From: JBGSPQ01 sp964346765
GTDB taxonomy: Bacteria; Patescibacteriota; Gracilibacteria; UBA1369
Assembly (NCBI GenBank): GCA_964346765.1
Contig: CAYFWB010000003.1
Coordinates: 62,001 to 126,000 of the forward strand
Length of the DNA stretch: 64,000 bases
Direction: 5' to 3'
Numbering within the stretch: position 1 is the stretch's first letter; each line of letters starts with the position of its first letter. Position numbers and translations under genes: made by a program. This document shows, one piece after another, positions 1 through 9,900 of the stretch. A model generated the notes under the pieces. It was not told the DNA's origin, did no database searches, and was given only the letters and a program-made list of their open reading frames with translations.

Positions 1-2
1 AC

Positions 3-1616
3 AATATTTACATCGGTAATGAAAACACAAGCCAATACCTAAAAACAATCATTGTAATTCCTTTATGGATGCTTGCAGTACTGATCATGGCCGTCTTACT
101 GGCGGCAATTCATGAAAAACGAACAAGCATATGTCCCCTTAAACTGGCCATCTCACTGCATCCCAAAACTTTACTTCACAAAATCAAAAAACATATCAAT
201 TCACCTGAAACCCACAGAGCTGTTTCTTACTTCGGATTTTCCGCGCTGATACTTACCATCATATTAACTCAACTAAATGTCGACCTGCATCAAATCAAAA
301 CTCAATCATTACTGCCATCGTCCAAATGCCCAATAGAGTTAACAATCAAATGGGGCGCGTTCAGAAATGTAATACCGCCGGAATCGTACACACAACAATG
401 GAAAGGAAAAATCATTGCCCCAAACAGCACTATTTCAATCCAAGACTATCTCCATTTTGAAAATCACGATCAAGCAGAGTTAAATAAGCAAAAAGAAACC
501 TTATATTTTAATACGGAAACCGGCCCGGATAACGACGGAATAATAATACAGGTACGATCGCTGACAGAAGATTATCCAACCATCTACTACCAAAACGACA
601 TAACAGGTGAAACCTTCACTTTCCCGATTATGGATTTTATAACATCGGCAGGTACATACCCGCAAGGTCTCGGCGGAGTCTATTTCAAAGCCGAAATGTG
701 CCCCGAAGCCAAGCTTCTTGAAAAAAACATAAGTAAGTCCGCAATGAAAGATTACGTGGCCACACCCGAGCTCATGTCCACCGCTGAAATCCGGGCAACA
801 CCGCCCGCCGGTGTCCAAATTCCGGAACTCGAAAACCTGTTTATAGAAGAACTCCCCGCCACGCCGGATGCACTTTCCGAATTTATTTTCCGTTCCAACT
901 ATGTTGATAAAATAAGCCGAATAGATTCAACCAGAAAAATTGAAACGGATAATATTCTATTACGTGCCCTTCAGGCAACTCCCGATATTCTAGAAGAAAT
1001 CGCCGCCACGCCAGACCTAAACTTTATCTTTATACCCAACGAAGATATCAACTTCCCTCCTCTTAAATTCTCATTCACGAAAGAAAAAATAATCCGTCAG
1101 CAAATGGGTACAATCATCTTTGTACAAAACAAAAAAGATGACTGGAATTCATTCATAGGAACCAGCGACTTCCAACTGATGTCCGGAGATTTAAGAATTC
1201 CCGCTTCAGCTTTAACAATAGATCCGGGAGAACCGCTTTTGATCGGAAAATACAAAATCAAAGACACAAAAAATAAAAGTAACGACAAAACACCACCCGG
1301 ACAAAATAAAGAAAATTCAAACAACGATAAATCCGAACCAAAAACGAATGAACTACTCACAGACGAATTAATCCCGCCCGATCAAATCGACGCGCAAGAA
1401 CGCAAACTAAAAATAACCGATGAAGACATAGCCAGAATCAAACCCGGCGAAATCAGAACATTTTCCGGACGGTTCGACAAAGCTACATTGGCAGACGTAA
1501 AACCCGGCGACAGTGAAAAACTCATTTTCATGTTAAAACCTACTCTCGAAATCCGCATACCCGCGAGCATGCCGGCGGGAACCTATCAAGGAGAACTAGT
1601 CATCACCTCCCTCTAA
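3..1616 (+). CDS. Membrane-anchored surface protein with WxL-like C-terminal module (5' partial)
   Basis: The frame is open from the first bases of the window, so the true start lies upstream. The ATG at 69 sits inside a hydrophobic stretch (PLWMLAVLIMAVLLAA) and is unlikely to be the start. A second membrane segment (YFGFSALILTIILTQL, about bases 225-275) is followed by a long, probably extracellular region. Near bases 1130-1240 there is a WxL-like pattern (DDWNSFIGTSDF, then IPASALTIDPG), and the protein ends in MPAGTYQGELVITSL, the same closing strand seen in other surface proteins here. A linker rich in K, N and D (bases 1250-1370) separates the two. The stop overlaps by four bases the stop of the convergent methyltransferase gene. 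The assignment to the WxL-like group is by motif only. Confidence 0.7.
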   Translation, partial: NIYIGNENTSQYLKTIIVIPLWMLAVLIMAVLLAAIHEKRTSICPLKLAISLHPKTLLHKIKKHINSPETHRAVSYFGFSALILTIILTQLNVDLHQIKTQSLLPSSKCPIELTIKWGAFRNVIPPESYTQQWKGKIIAPNSTISIQDYLHFENHDQAELNKQKETLYFNTETGPDNDGIIIQVRSLTEDYPTIYYQNDITGETFTFPIMDFITSAGTYPQGLGGVYFKAEMCPEAKLLEKNISKSAMKDYVATPELMSTAEIRATPPAGVQIPELENLFIEELPATPDALSEFIFRSNYVDKISRIDSTRKIETDNILLRALQATPDILEEIAATPDLNFIFIPNEDINFPPLKFSFTKEKIIRQQMGTIIFVQNKKDDWNSFIGTSDFQLMSGDLRIPASALTIDPGEPLLIGKYKIKDTKNKSNDKTPPGQNKENSNNDKSEPKTNELLTDELIPPDQIDAQERKLKITDEDIARIKPGEIRTFSGRFDKATLADVKPGDSEKLIFMLKPTLEIRIPASMPAGTYQGELVITSL

Positions 1617-2242
1617 CCAACCTTCCCGGTCGCCCGACCGGGAAGGTCGCCCGACCGGGAAGGTTGGGCAACGGTGGGGTCAATCAAAAGCAATCCGTTA
1701 TCAATAGGCAATAAATGATAACGGCAATTTCGCGAATCCAAATGATCAAAAAATCCCTCAAGCTCTTTAAAATGAGACAAACAATTATCTGCCACAATCA
1801 ATCCCCCACGACTCATTAAAAATAAAACCTCATCAAAATAACTTATATACTCCATTTTTGTCGCGTCCATAAAAACCATCTCAAACACCGGCCAGAAACT
1901 TCCATCTTTTTGCAAAAAAATCTCCGGCGCGTGCCCCTTCACCTGAACAATATAATCATCCAAACCCGACCTTTTAAAATTTCCCTTCGCCAGTTCAAAC
2001 CTTTGATCATGCGACTCAATCGTATACAACTTCCCCTTTTCCTTCATCGATGCCAAAGCGTTGGCCAACCAGATCCCGGAATAACCGTTAGAAGTGCCGA
2101 TTTCCAAAACATTCATTTCACCGGGTGAACTAAAAGATAAAAACCGCAACATTTCAAACAAAAACCGCGCGGTGGTTCTGGGCACATTCCAATACTTACC
2201 ACTCTCCGCTTCCAACTCTGTCAATAAATCCTCAATTTCCAT
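1613..2242 (-). CDS. SAM-dependent O-methyltransferase (class I)
   Basis: A 209-residue class I methyltransferase of the caffeoyl-CoA O-methyltransferase/Methyltransf_24 type. Motif I is VLEIGTSNGYSGIWLA at about residues 45-60, the acidic end of strand 2 is YTIESHDQRF, and VFMDATK and GGLIVADN match the metal/substrate region of the family. The substrate cannot be deduced. The last 21 residues (PTVAQPSRSG...TGKVG) are encoded by a 51-bp palindromic element and look like an in-frame insertion rather than part of the fold. The gene is convergent with the upstream surface-protein gene and divergent from the next secreted protein, so it is probably a single-gene unit. Confidence 0.85.
   Translation of the reverse strand: MEIEDLLTELEAESGKYWNVPRTTARFLFEMLRFLSFSSPGEMNVLEIGTSNGYSGIWLANALASMKEKGKLYTIESHDQRFELAKGNFKRSGLDDYIVQVKGHAPEIFLQKDGSFWPVFEMVFMDATKMEYISYFDEVLFLMSRGGLIVADNCLSHFKELEGFFDHLDSRNCRYHLLPIDNGLLLIDPTVAQPSRSGDLPGRATGKVG
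1617..1667. repeat. 51-bp palindromic element, copy 1 (inside methyltransferase C-terminus)
   Basis: A 51-base imperfect inverted repeat beginning CCAACCTTCCCGGTCG and ending CGGGAAGGTTGG; the 21-base arms differ at two places. It matches in length and layout the element at 22497-22547. On the minus strand it is translated as the methyltransferase C-terminus. The flank CCCACCGT(T/C)(G/C)CC is also shared with the second copy. It could alternatively act as a hairpin terminator between the two convergent genes. Confidence 0.8.
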
Positions 2243-2314
2243 AGAATATATATTTCTGAATCAATTAAATTCATGGTATAATATACAAAAGAAAACCAAA
2301 AAGTCATAAAAATA

Positions 2315-3784
2315 ATGGGCGACGGTCCTCACCTAAAATTAAACGGAAACAAGAACTATTCCGGCAATATCAAATATGCCGTCGCTATGACGACACTGAT
2401 TTTCGGTTTATTCACAGTCATTAACAGCCCCTTAAACGTATTCGCGCAAACCGCGACCGTCGGCCAGAACATAGATGCTTCAGCCGGAGCGCTAACTCTT
2501 CCGTGCGATTTAAATGAAGGACTTTTTGAATTCCAACCCGTCACTATCAACGCGCCCGACCCGTATTTTGTCAGCAAATACACCAATCCCAAAACAACTT
2601 ACAGTGACATTTCACTTTGCGACGGCAGTGGACTCACCTTGCAGGACACCCGATACGAAGGCGGATTCGTTTTACAAATCAATGCCACGGATTATATATC
2701 GACAGAAAATCCGCTGAACACTATAGACGTAACGAATCTGGCGCTTATAACAGAACAATCGGCCACCAGTTACAGTGAAAACGCCAGCGGCACTTCAGCT
2801 TTCACGGCAAGCGGCGACTCTCTGTTAACGGGAAGTCAGGACGACAACGTTGAAATTGAATACACACTACCTTTTGACTTCAACTACTACGGCAATACAT
2901 ACAATACAGTTTATTTGTGCGATAACGGATTAATCAATTTTTCCGATTCGGACGCCGATTCAACATACGACACGGACAGTGAATGTTCACCGCCCGCCGA
3001 ATCAATCCTGGAAGATCCGGGTCCGACACCGCACATAATCCCATACTATAAAGACCTCAATCTTAACTTCGGAATCGACAACAGCTTTGGCATCTACGCC
3101 GCCGAACCAGACGCCAACACCGTTCGCTTTCGATGGAAAGGCGCGCCAAACGCCAACTGGGCGGAACTTGTCGAATTTGAAGTAGAACTAAAAAACAACG
3201 GTGACGAAGACTACATAACATTCAATTACGCCGACAGCGTTAACGGTAACATTACCGATGCCGCGGACGACCCTTCCGACACAGGTCCGGTAGTTGGTAT
3301 TACAAGAGGTGGAAACGCTTCACCCCCCGTTTCCGCCACCTACACCGAATCATATCTCAGCAACCTGGCCGAAGGCACCGACCTTATCGACAAACAAGCC
3401 ATTTTCAAATCCGGATTCGACTTTACGGAAGTCAAAAAACCCGGCACGCCCGCTGCCGTAGCCCAATACAACGGCGACCCCGCCGACAATATTGACTTTA
3501 TAGACCTTGCCGACACCGACGACGACGGCACCTCCGACGCTCTGGACTTAATAACCGGCGGAGTCACAGTCACTGCCGGCACATGCGTGGGCGGAACCAA
3601 CGACGGCAACTCCTGCACCGGTGACGGACAATGCCCCGACGGCTACTGCACCGAATTCGTCCCCGGCAGAATCGGCATCTACACAATTTACCCCAGTTTC
3701 AAACTACAAGTACCAAACGCCACCCCAAACGGAACCTACACCAACGAAATCACCTTCACCATTTCTGATTCAACAGAGCTTTAA
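2315..3784 (+). CDS. Secreted protein with NIDO-like and WxL-like modules
   Basis: The 489-residue product has an N-terminal signal segment (AVAMTTLIFGLFTVINSPLNVFAQ, residues about 23-45). Residues 85-125 hold a WxL-type pattern (LTLQDTRYEGGFVLQINATDY) close to that of the gene at 17725. Residues 180-310 (LPFDFNYYGNTYNTVYLCDNG, then VRFRWKGAP and FEVELKNNGDEDYITFNYAD) resemble a NIDO-like beta sandwich. Residues 425-450 form a Cys/Gly cluster (CVGGTNDGNSCTGDGQCPDGYC region), and the C-terminus closes with a PNGTYTNEITFTIS strand. A TATAAT at 2277-2282 is a plausible -10 box but the -35 is weak. A role in cell-surface or matrix attachment is inferred, not shown. Confidence 0.75.
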   Translation: MGDGPHLKLNGNKNYSGNIKYAVAMTTLIFGLFTVINSPLNVFAQTATVGQNIDASAGALTLPCDLNEGLFEFQPVTINAPDPYFVSKYTNPKTTYSDISLCDGSGLTLQDTRYEGGFVLQINATDYISTENPLNTIDVTNLALITEQSATSYSENASGTSAFTASGDSLLTGSQDDNVEIEYTLPFDFNYYGNTYNTVYLCDNGLINFSDSDADSTYDTDSECSPPAESILEDPGPTPHIIPYYKDLNLNFGIDNSFGIYAAEPDANTVRFRWKGAPNANWAELVEFEVELKNNGDEDYITFNYADSVNGNITDAADDPSDTGPVVGITRGGNASPPVSATYTESYLSNLAEGTDLIDKQAIFKSGFDFTEVKKPGTPAAVAQYNGDPADNIDFIDLADTDDDGTSDALDLITGGVTVTAGTCVGGTNDGNSCTGDGQCPDGYCTEFVPGRIGIYTIYPSFKLQVPNATPNGTYTNEITFTISDSTEL

Positions 3785-3819
3785 ATCGATTTCCAACTAA
3801 ATCTCCCGACAACACCCCT

Positions 3820-3848
3820 TTGACTCAACAAGACAAATTTGTTATAAT
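3820..3848 (+). promoter_or_regulatory. Sigma70-type promoter for the 3908 gene
   Basis: TTGACT at 3820-3825 and TATAAT at 3843-3848 are 17 bases apart. The predicted transcript start is about 50 bases before the ATG at 3908. Confidence 0.6.
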
Positions 3849-3907
3849 ACTAAGAAATAAAAAAATTTCAATTATAAATTAATATAAACATTTAACACCA
3901 AAACAAA

Positions 3908-6760
3908 ATGTTACACAAAGTAAAACCACACGTAAGAAAGCATAGTAAAAAATACATTGCTCTTACTCTCGTTCTCACACTATCCATAGTGCTTTTTCAA
4001 TACAGGCCGTCACAGTTTGAAACCTCGCAGGCGGCCGGCTTGACCCAATGGGCGGACACGCTTATAACGGATAGTACTGCCAACTCCGAATCTGAATCCA
4101 AAATTGTCAGAACCTCTTACGGCGATTATATTATTGTATGGATCGATGACAGAAATAACGCCACAACAGGATCCGACATATATGCTCAAAAAATCAAAGC
4201 AAGTGACGGCTCGGACCAATGGACCGCAAATGGAGTAATAGTAACAAACCATTACGACGACCAACCGGCCCCCACAACATACTTAACCACAACACACAAC
4301 CAATTCGACGTAATGGCCGATTCATCCGGAGGCGCGATCATTGTTTACACAAGTGAAGACGGTAGCGGCTCCACCGATGTCTATGCCCAAAGACTAGACG
4401 GCTCAGGTAACGCTCAGTGGAATCTTCAAGACCTCGATGCCAGCGGAACAGCCGGAGACGGTCCCGGTGAAATAATCGGCCACAATATTTCTGCCGACAA
4501 TGCTAATTATGACGCTCTTCCCAAAATCATGTCTGATGATTCAGGCGGTGCCTATGTACTATGGACGGCTTGTGACGACGATGCGACTTGTAATGGCGAC
4601 AGTGCCCAACTAACAAGAATCAACGGGTCCAGCGGTGCAGTACACACCAACTGGAACCCCACAGAACAACAAGCCGGAACATATAAACATATAAATACCA
4701 GTTATGACTATTCCATAGGATACGATGTTAGTGATGCCAAAATGACAGATTCAGGATCCTCGGTAATAGTGGTATTTCACGACACTTTTGATACACAGCT
4801 TGTCGCTCAAAGAATCGGGTCAGACGGTTCATTCGATTCAAACTGGAAAGGTGATAACAAAGGAACTCCTATTATCCAACCCAAAATGCTCGCCGGAGGA
4901 CAAACCGGTACCGGTATCTCAAATTCGTATGACGGCTGGGACATTGCTTCCGACTCATCAGGTAACTTGTTATTAGGTCATCACTACTATAACGGATCTT
5001 TCGATCAAGCTTTGGTACAAAAAAATTCATATACGGACGGTTCGGTAATATTCGGAGGCCAAGCCTCACCAGTTGTAATTCGAAGTGCACCGGGTTACTA
5101 TGCAAATGTATTACATGACGGCAGCGGCGGCATGTTCTTTGCCTTCTTTGATACCGCCCACCCGGACGGTGCGGGTAATATTTACGTTCAAAACATTGAC
5201 AGTTCAGGTTCAGAAGTCTGGACTGCGGGCGGCGTAACTGTTGATACAGCCGGAATGTTATACACCAACAGTCTTTCAACGGATGGATCCGGTGGAGTGG
5301 TAACAACCTATTATACATACGACTCAGGGTGGGATGTTCGAGCACAAAGAGTATTAAATACCGGTAGTTTAGACTGGAGTGTTGACGGACTACAGCTTGA
5401 AAGTATATCTCCGCAAAATTATCCGCCAAACACCTTAATGCTTGCGGGCGACGGCAGCAACGGAGCGGTTGTTACATACGGTGTCAACGAAGACATCGAA
5501 GGCGGCTCTACAAATAATATTCATGCTCAATACGCCGATACCGACGACTCAGCAGTGACAGTGGTTGACGTAGATCCCGGCAGTGGTGACGTAGCGGGAG
5601 GCACATCGGTTTCAATAACCGGCACAAATTTCGCCAATATTACCGATGTAACCTTCGGCGGAACTTCATGTTCCGGTATTACAGTCGTTGATACAACGGA
5701 AATAACATGTACAACTCCGGACCACGCCTCAGGCACGGTTGATGTTATTGTAACATCAAGCACAAACGGTTCAGGCACACTCACAAACGGGTTTGAATAT
5801 ACCGAACCAGGTATCAGTTGCTACACGGTAGCAGACGCGGGAACAACCGCCGTAAACGGTGACTATAATGAAGCCGGAACTCACAATGAAGAACCCTATT
5901 ACACATATAGCGCATACTACTTATTCTATGGCGGTTCGGGACACCCCAGCTGGATAATCAGCGACGTCTTAAATGCCAGTGAAACGCCCCTTTACTATAA
6001 TGACGGCACCGACCCCACAGCTTCGTACATGACAGTAGGAGGGACCGCTCCTCCCCCCACAGTAAGCGAATGCTCCGGCGGTGGCGGTTGCGGAGACCTT
6101 GACCCCAACCAACAGTGCGGAATTTTGGAGCTCACCGGTACCACCGATATCTTCTATCAAGGATATCCCGACCCCCCATCCACCGTATATTTCAAATCCT
6201 CAGACACCTCCGCCGCCAATCAAGAAAACAGCCTGGACATCACAGCGGACAACTGGTCCGAAGAACAGTTCATCGGCATTATAGACCTGGAAGACGGAAA
6301 CACCTGGACACTACAAGTCCGCGGACCTTCCACCTTTACCGGCACCGGCACTAACTCTTTCACGCCCACATCCGTAAAAGCCGCAACCAGCGTCCACGAA
6401 TTTGACAGTGAAGTCTTCTCGCTCTCTCTCACAGACTCCTCAAATAACGTCTTCAACCTAAGCAAAGACGCCTCATCCGGCACCGAAGCCAACAACCTGC
6501 TCTTCTGGACCAGCACCGGATCCAGCTACACATGGACAAACGGCCACATCACCGCACCCATGAACAACGCCGACGCAATAACTTGGGACAACACCGCCTT
6601 CACACACTCCATCGCCACAGACGAAAACATCCTAGTCAACGCAACTGACGACGGCGAAGTGGGAATCTTTGGAACGGGCATCAATTACTCAATCGGCATC
6701 CCCGGAGGAACCCCCGCCGACACCTACACCGCCACCATCACCTACACCCTCATGCCCTAA
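3908..6760 (+). CDS. Secreted propeller-like protein with IPT/TIG and WxL-like C-terminal module
   Basis: The 950-residue protein has a signal segment (YIALTLVLTLSIVLFQY) and an AxA-like site before residue 40. Residues 40-545 contain about seven or eight repeats built around an AQR(I/L)..SG...W pattern (YAQRLDGSGNAQW, VAQRIGSDGS, YVQNIDSSGSEVW, RAQRVLNTGSLDW), suggesting a beta propeller. Residues 550-636 are one IPT/TIG domain (GGTSVSITGTNF). Residues 636-727 form a small aromatic module (YTVADAGTTAVNGDY onward), and the C-terminal 220 residues are nucleotide-identical over 626 bases to those of the 6933 gene. A terminator follows the gene. Function is unknown; an adhesive or structural surface role is inferred. 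Confidence 0.8.
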   Translation: MLHKVKPHVRKHSKKYIALTLVLTLSIVLFQYRPSQFETSQAAGLTQWADTLITDSTANSESESKIVRTSYGDYIIVWIDDRNNATTGSDIYAQKIKASDGSDQWTANGVIVTNHYDDQPAPTTYLTTTHNQFDVMADSSGGAIIVYTSEDGSGSTDVYAQRLDGSGNAQWNLQDLDASGTAGDGPGEIIGHNISADNANYDALPKIMSDDSGGAYVLWTACDDDATCNGDSAQLTRINGSSGAVHTNWNPTEQQAGTYKHINTSYDYSIGYDVSDAKMTDSGSSVIVVFHDTFDTQLVAQRIGSDGSFDSNWKGDNKGTPIIQPKMLAGGQTGTGISNSYDGWDIASDSSGNLLLGHHYYNGSFDQALVQKNSYTDGSVIFGGQASPVVIRSAPGYYANVLHDGSGGMFFAFFDTAHPDGAGNIYVQNIDSSGSEVWTAGGVTVDTAGMLYTNSLSTDGSGGVVTTYYTYDSGWDVRAQRVLNTGSLDWSVDGLQLESISPQNYPPNTLMLAGDGSNGAVVTYGVNEDIEGGSTNNIHAQYADTDDSAVTVVDVDPGSGDVAGGTSVSITGTNFANITDVTFGGTSCSGITVVDTTEITCTTPDHASGTVDVIVTSSTNGSGTLTNGFEYTEPGISCYTVADAGTTAVNGDYNEAGTHNEEPYYTYSAYYLFYGGSGHPSWIISDVLNASETPLYYNDGTDPTASYMTVGGTAPPPTVSECSGGGGCGDLDPNQQCGILELTGTTDIFYQGYPDPPSTVYFKSSDTSAANQENSLDITADNWSEEQFIGIIDLEDGNTWTLQVRGPSTFTGTGTNSFTPTSVKAATSVHEFDSEVFSLSLTDSSNNVFNLSKDASSGTEANNLLFWTSTGSSYTWTNGHITAPMNNADAITWDNTAFTHSIATDENILVNATDDGEVGIFGTGINYSIGIPGGTPADTYTATITYTLMP
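6089..6714 (+). repeat. Identical C-terminal module repeat, copy 1
   Basis: Bases 6089-6714 appear identical, base for base by eye, to 13215-13840. The sequence encodes the C-terminal module that starts CGDLDPNQQCGILELTG and ends near GIPGGTPADTY. The first mismatch after the run is base 6715 (C) against 13841 (T), and the bases before it diverge at once. Confidence 0.9.
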
Positions 6761-6784
6761 AAACCCCCGTTCACACAAAACCCA

Positions 6785-6818
6785 AAAGAGCCCGCGCCAA
6801 AACAACCGCGGGCTCTTT
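6785..6818 (+). terminator. Rho-independent-type hairpin after the 3908 gene
   Basis: AAAGAGCCCGCG at 6785-6796 pairs perfectly with CGCGGGCTCTTT at 6807-6818 around a 10-base loop, followed by TATATAA. It is GC-rich in an AT-rich gap and lies 25 bases after the stop codon. Confidence 0.8.
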
Positions 6819-6869
6819 ATATAATTGGAACTATTTCATCTGTTTTACAATACCCCCCCTCAACCACTA

Positions 6870-6897
6870 TTGATAAATAATATATTTATGTTATAAT
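6870..6897 (+). promoter_or_regulatory. Sigma70-type promoter for the giant NHL gene
   Basis: TTGATA at 6870-6875 and TATAAT at 6892-6897 are separated by 16 bases. The ATG at 6933 is preceded by AAGTAAGGTC, a weak ribosome-binding candidate. Confidence 0.6.
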
Positions 6898-6932
6898 TAT
6901 AGGATTATATTTATTAACCATCAAGTAAGGTC

Positions 6933-9900
6933 ATGCAAAACAAAAATCAAAGCCGTAAAGCAATAGCGGCAACATTACTAATCACTTTGCTTGCAATCAC
7001 AATTCAATACAAACCTGCAAACTTCCAGACAACCCAAGCCGCAATCACAGACGGCATGAACGCATCAGACCTAATTGGACAATACGTTGGTGAAACTCCG
7101 GACACTGGAGTAACTTTCGAAAATAGCAAAACAGTGGCTAATCCCTATGGACTTTACTATCCCGAACATACAGTCATCGACTATGTCAACCATAGACTAT
7201 TCGTGACTGACAAATGGAACAGCCGCATACTTATATTCAACCTGGATAACAACAATAATCTCACCGATAAAATAGCGGACAAAGTACTCGGTCAAACTGA
7301 TATGTACAGTAGAGACGAGCGCGAAGGAGCAAACGGTTTAAATAAACCACAAGGCATCACGTTCGATCCCGCCGGCAACAGACTATTTGTATCCGATACT
7401 AAAAACAACAGAGTACTGATTTTCGACACAAGCACAATAACAAACGGTGAAGACGCAGTCGCGGTAATTGGACAAACCAATTTCACCAACACAACACACG
7501 GTACATCATCTTCGGAATTATATCGGCCACAAGGACTCTTCTATGATACTGCCAATAATAGACTCTTTGTCGCAGATTATAGCAATAATCGCGTTATTGT
7601 TTACACCAATGCAAGCAACATTGCCACAACCAATCAGGGCGGCACATATGTAATTGGCCAGCCGGACTGGGTTACAAGAAGTTTTGAACTGGCACAAAAC
7701 AAATTAGGTTCGCCAACAGGCGTTTATTTCGACAATTCACGCAATACCCTGTTTGTAGCCGGAAAATACTCTCATAGAATAATGGTATTTGATTTTAACA
7801 TCAACCCGCTTGCAACCAATGTTTCAGCAACCAATGTACTGGGGCAAAACTACTTTCACACTTACACATCCGCAACAACTCAGGCCAAACTATCTAACCC
7901 AGTGGACATTACAATTGCCGGCAACATCCTATTCGTAAGTGAATATGGAAATTATAGAACGGTAGGATATGATTTAAGCAGTGGTATAACTAATGGAATG
8001 AATGCCACATACGTACTGGGCCAACCTGATTTCACCACCAACCAAGACACCGCAACTATTAACGGACTTTACAGAACACATGGAGTAACTCACAACACCG
8101 CAACCAACGAATTATATATCTCCGATTCCAGACACCATAGAATCATCATCCACGATCTTACCAATCTCCAAAATAATCAGGACGCAAGCGATGTCATTGG
8201 ACAAACAACCGATGATCTACAAACACCCGTATTCACAAAAGTCAACCAAGGAAACAATCCTTTCAATAATTCTTCACTCATGTATCCGCGAGATATCGAA
8301 CTGGATAAAACCAACCACCGATTGTTTGTAGCCGACACGTCAAATCACCGTATTTTGGTTTTTAATCTCGATAACAACAATGAACTTCTTGATAAAGAAG
8401 CTGACTACGTAATTGGGCAAGATACCTTCTATGAAGGTCACTCAACCCTAAACGCGCACAATCTCTATCAGCCGTTTGATATGGACTTTGATGCCATAAA
8501 CAATCGCCTTTTTGTAGCTGACTCATATCATTATCGAGTCCTTGTTTTTGATACAACAACCATAACAAACGGTATGGACGCCACATACGTTCTCGGCCAG
8601 GCAGATTTTACATCAAAAATATCCGGAACAACTGCCAATACCACAGAATTCGTTTCCTCAGTAGAATACGATGAAACGCATAATATATTATACGTTGGAG
8701 ATAAATCTAATTACAGAATACTGGTTTTCGATTTCAATAATTCACCGCTAACAAGCGGGCGTGATGCCGACCGCGTTATAGGTCAATCCAGTTTTACCAG
8801 TAACTCCTCCTCTATCGTATCCGTGTCAGGTATCGCATTAGATGAAACAACTGATTCACTATATGTAGCTCTGAGTTATGAGGATAGTATCGCAAAGTTT
8901 TCAGATGCGAGCAATTTAAGCCAATACGTAACATCAATCCCAGGGTCGGGATTATCTTATCCAACAGCATTATCGAGACCTGAAAACATATCTTTCGATA
9001 ATAGCAGTAACAAACTATTCCTGTCCGACACACGCAATCACAGAATTCTTATTTACGATTTGTCAGTCAGTACATCTCCACAAAATGTATTGGGGCAACC
9101 CGATTATACCACAACTACACTCGGCCTTTCACAATCCCAAATGAACTACCCCATAACCGCCGAATACGATGCGGATAATGGCAAAATATATGTAGCGGAC
9201 AAAAGCAATAACCGTATCATGATTTTCTATGAAAACGCTCCTACAGTAACTTCCATCAGCCCAAATTCAGGATCCATTGACGGAGGCACGGACATAACAA
9301 TCACGGGAACCAACTTCAGCGCCGACTCAACAGTTACCATCGATGGTAATCCGGCAACAAATCTGACTGTGGTAAATTCCACGGAGATTACAGCAACAAC
9401 TCCGGCCGGCACCATAACGGGGCCTCGAACAATACAAGTTTCAACAGAGCAAGGAAATGACACCTCCACCTTTTCATATGCCGACACATTTTCAGCTTCA
9501 ATACTGGGCAATGGTGCAACCGACTATATTTTAACAGCCCCCACAGCGATTACCTTCTCTGAAACACTCACCACAACCCAACAGACAGAAGTAGAAACTG
9601 CATTAACATTCGGCACTAACCAGGAACTTTCATTTCAATGGAGTAACAACGACACAGTCACAATCAGCTCAATCTCCCCCGCCACATTTGAACATGATGT
9701 AATCGCCTATCTTAGCGATCTCGGACCCGTAGTATTGATCGACTCCGCTCTGACAGAAAACGAAATTGAAGCTTCGCCCGTTATGACACTCACATCCGAC
9801 AACCCCGATGTAGTCGTAACAAACCCAGACAACACACTGGATTTAACTGTACCTTCCACAGTAAATAACGCCACTATAAACCTAAACACGATCACAACAT

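Noticed and set aside
4872..5429. Long opposite-strand frame of 185 codons
   Set aside because: It lies wholly inside the 3908 surface gene, is Arg/Leu/His-rich with no signal, domain or promoter, and looks like a shadow of the C-rich coding strand.
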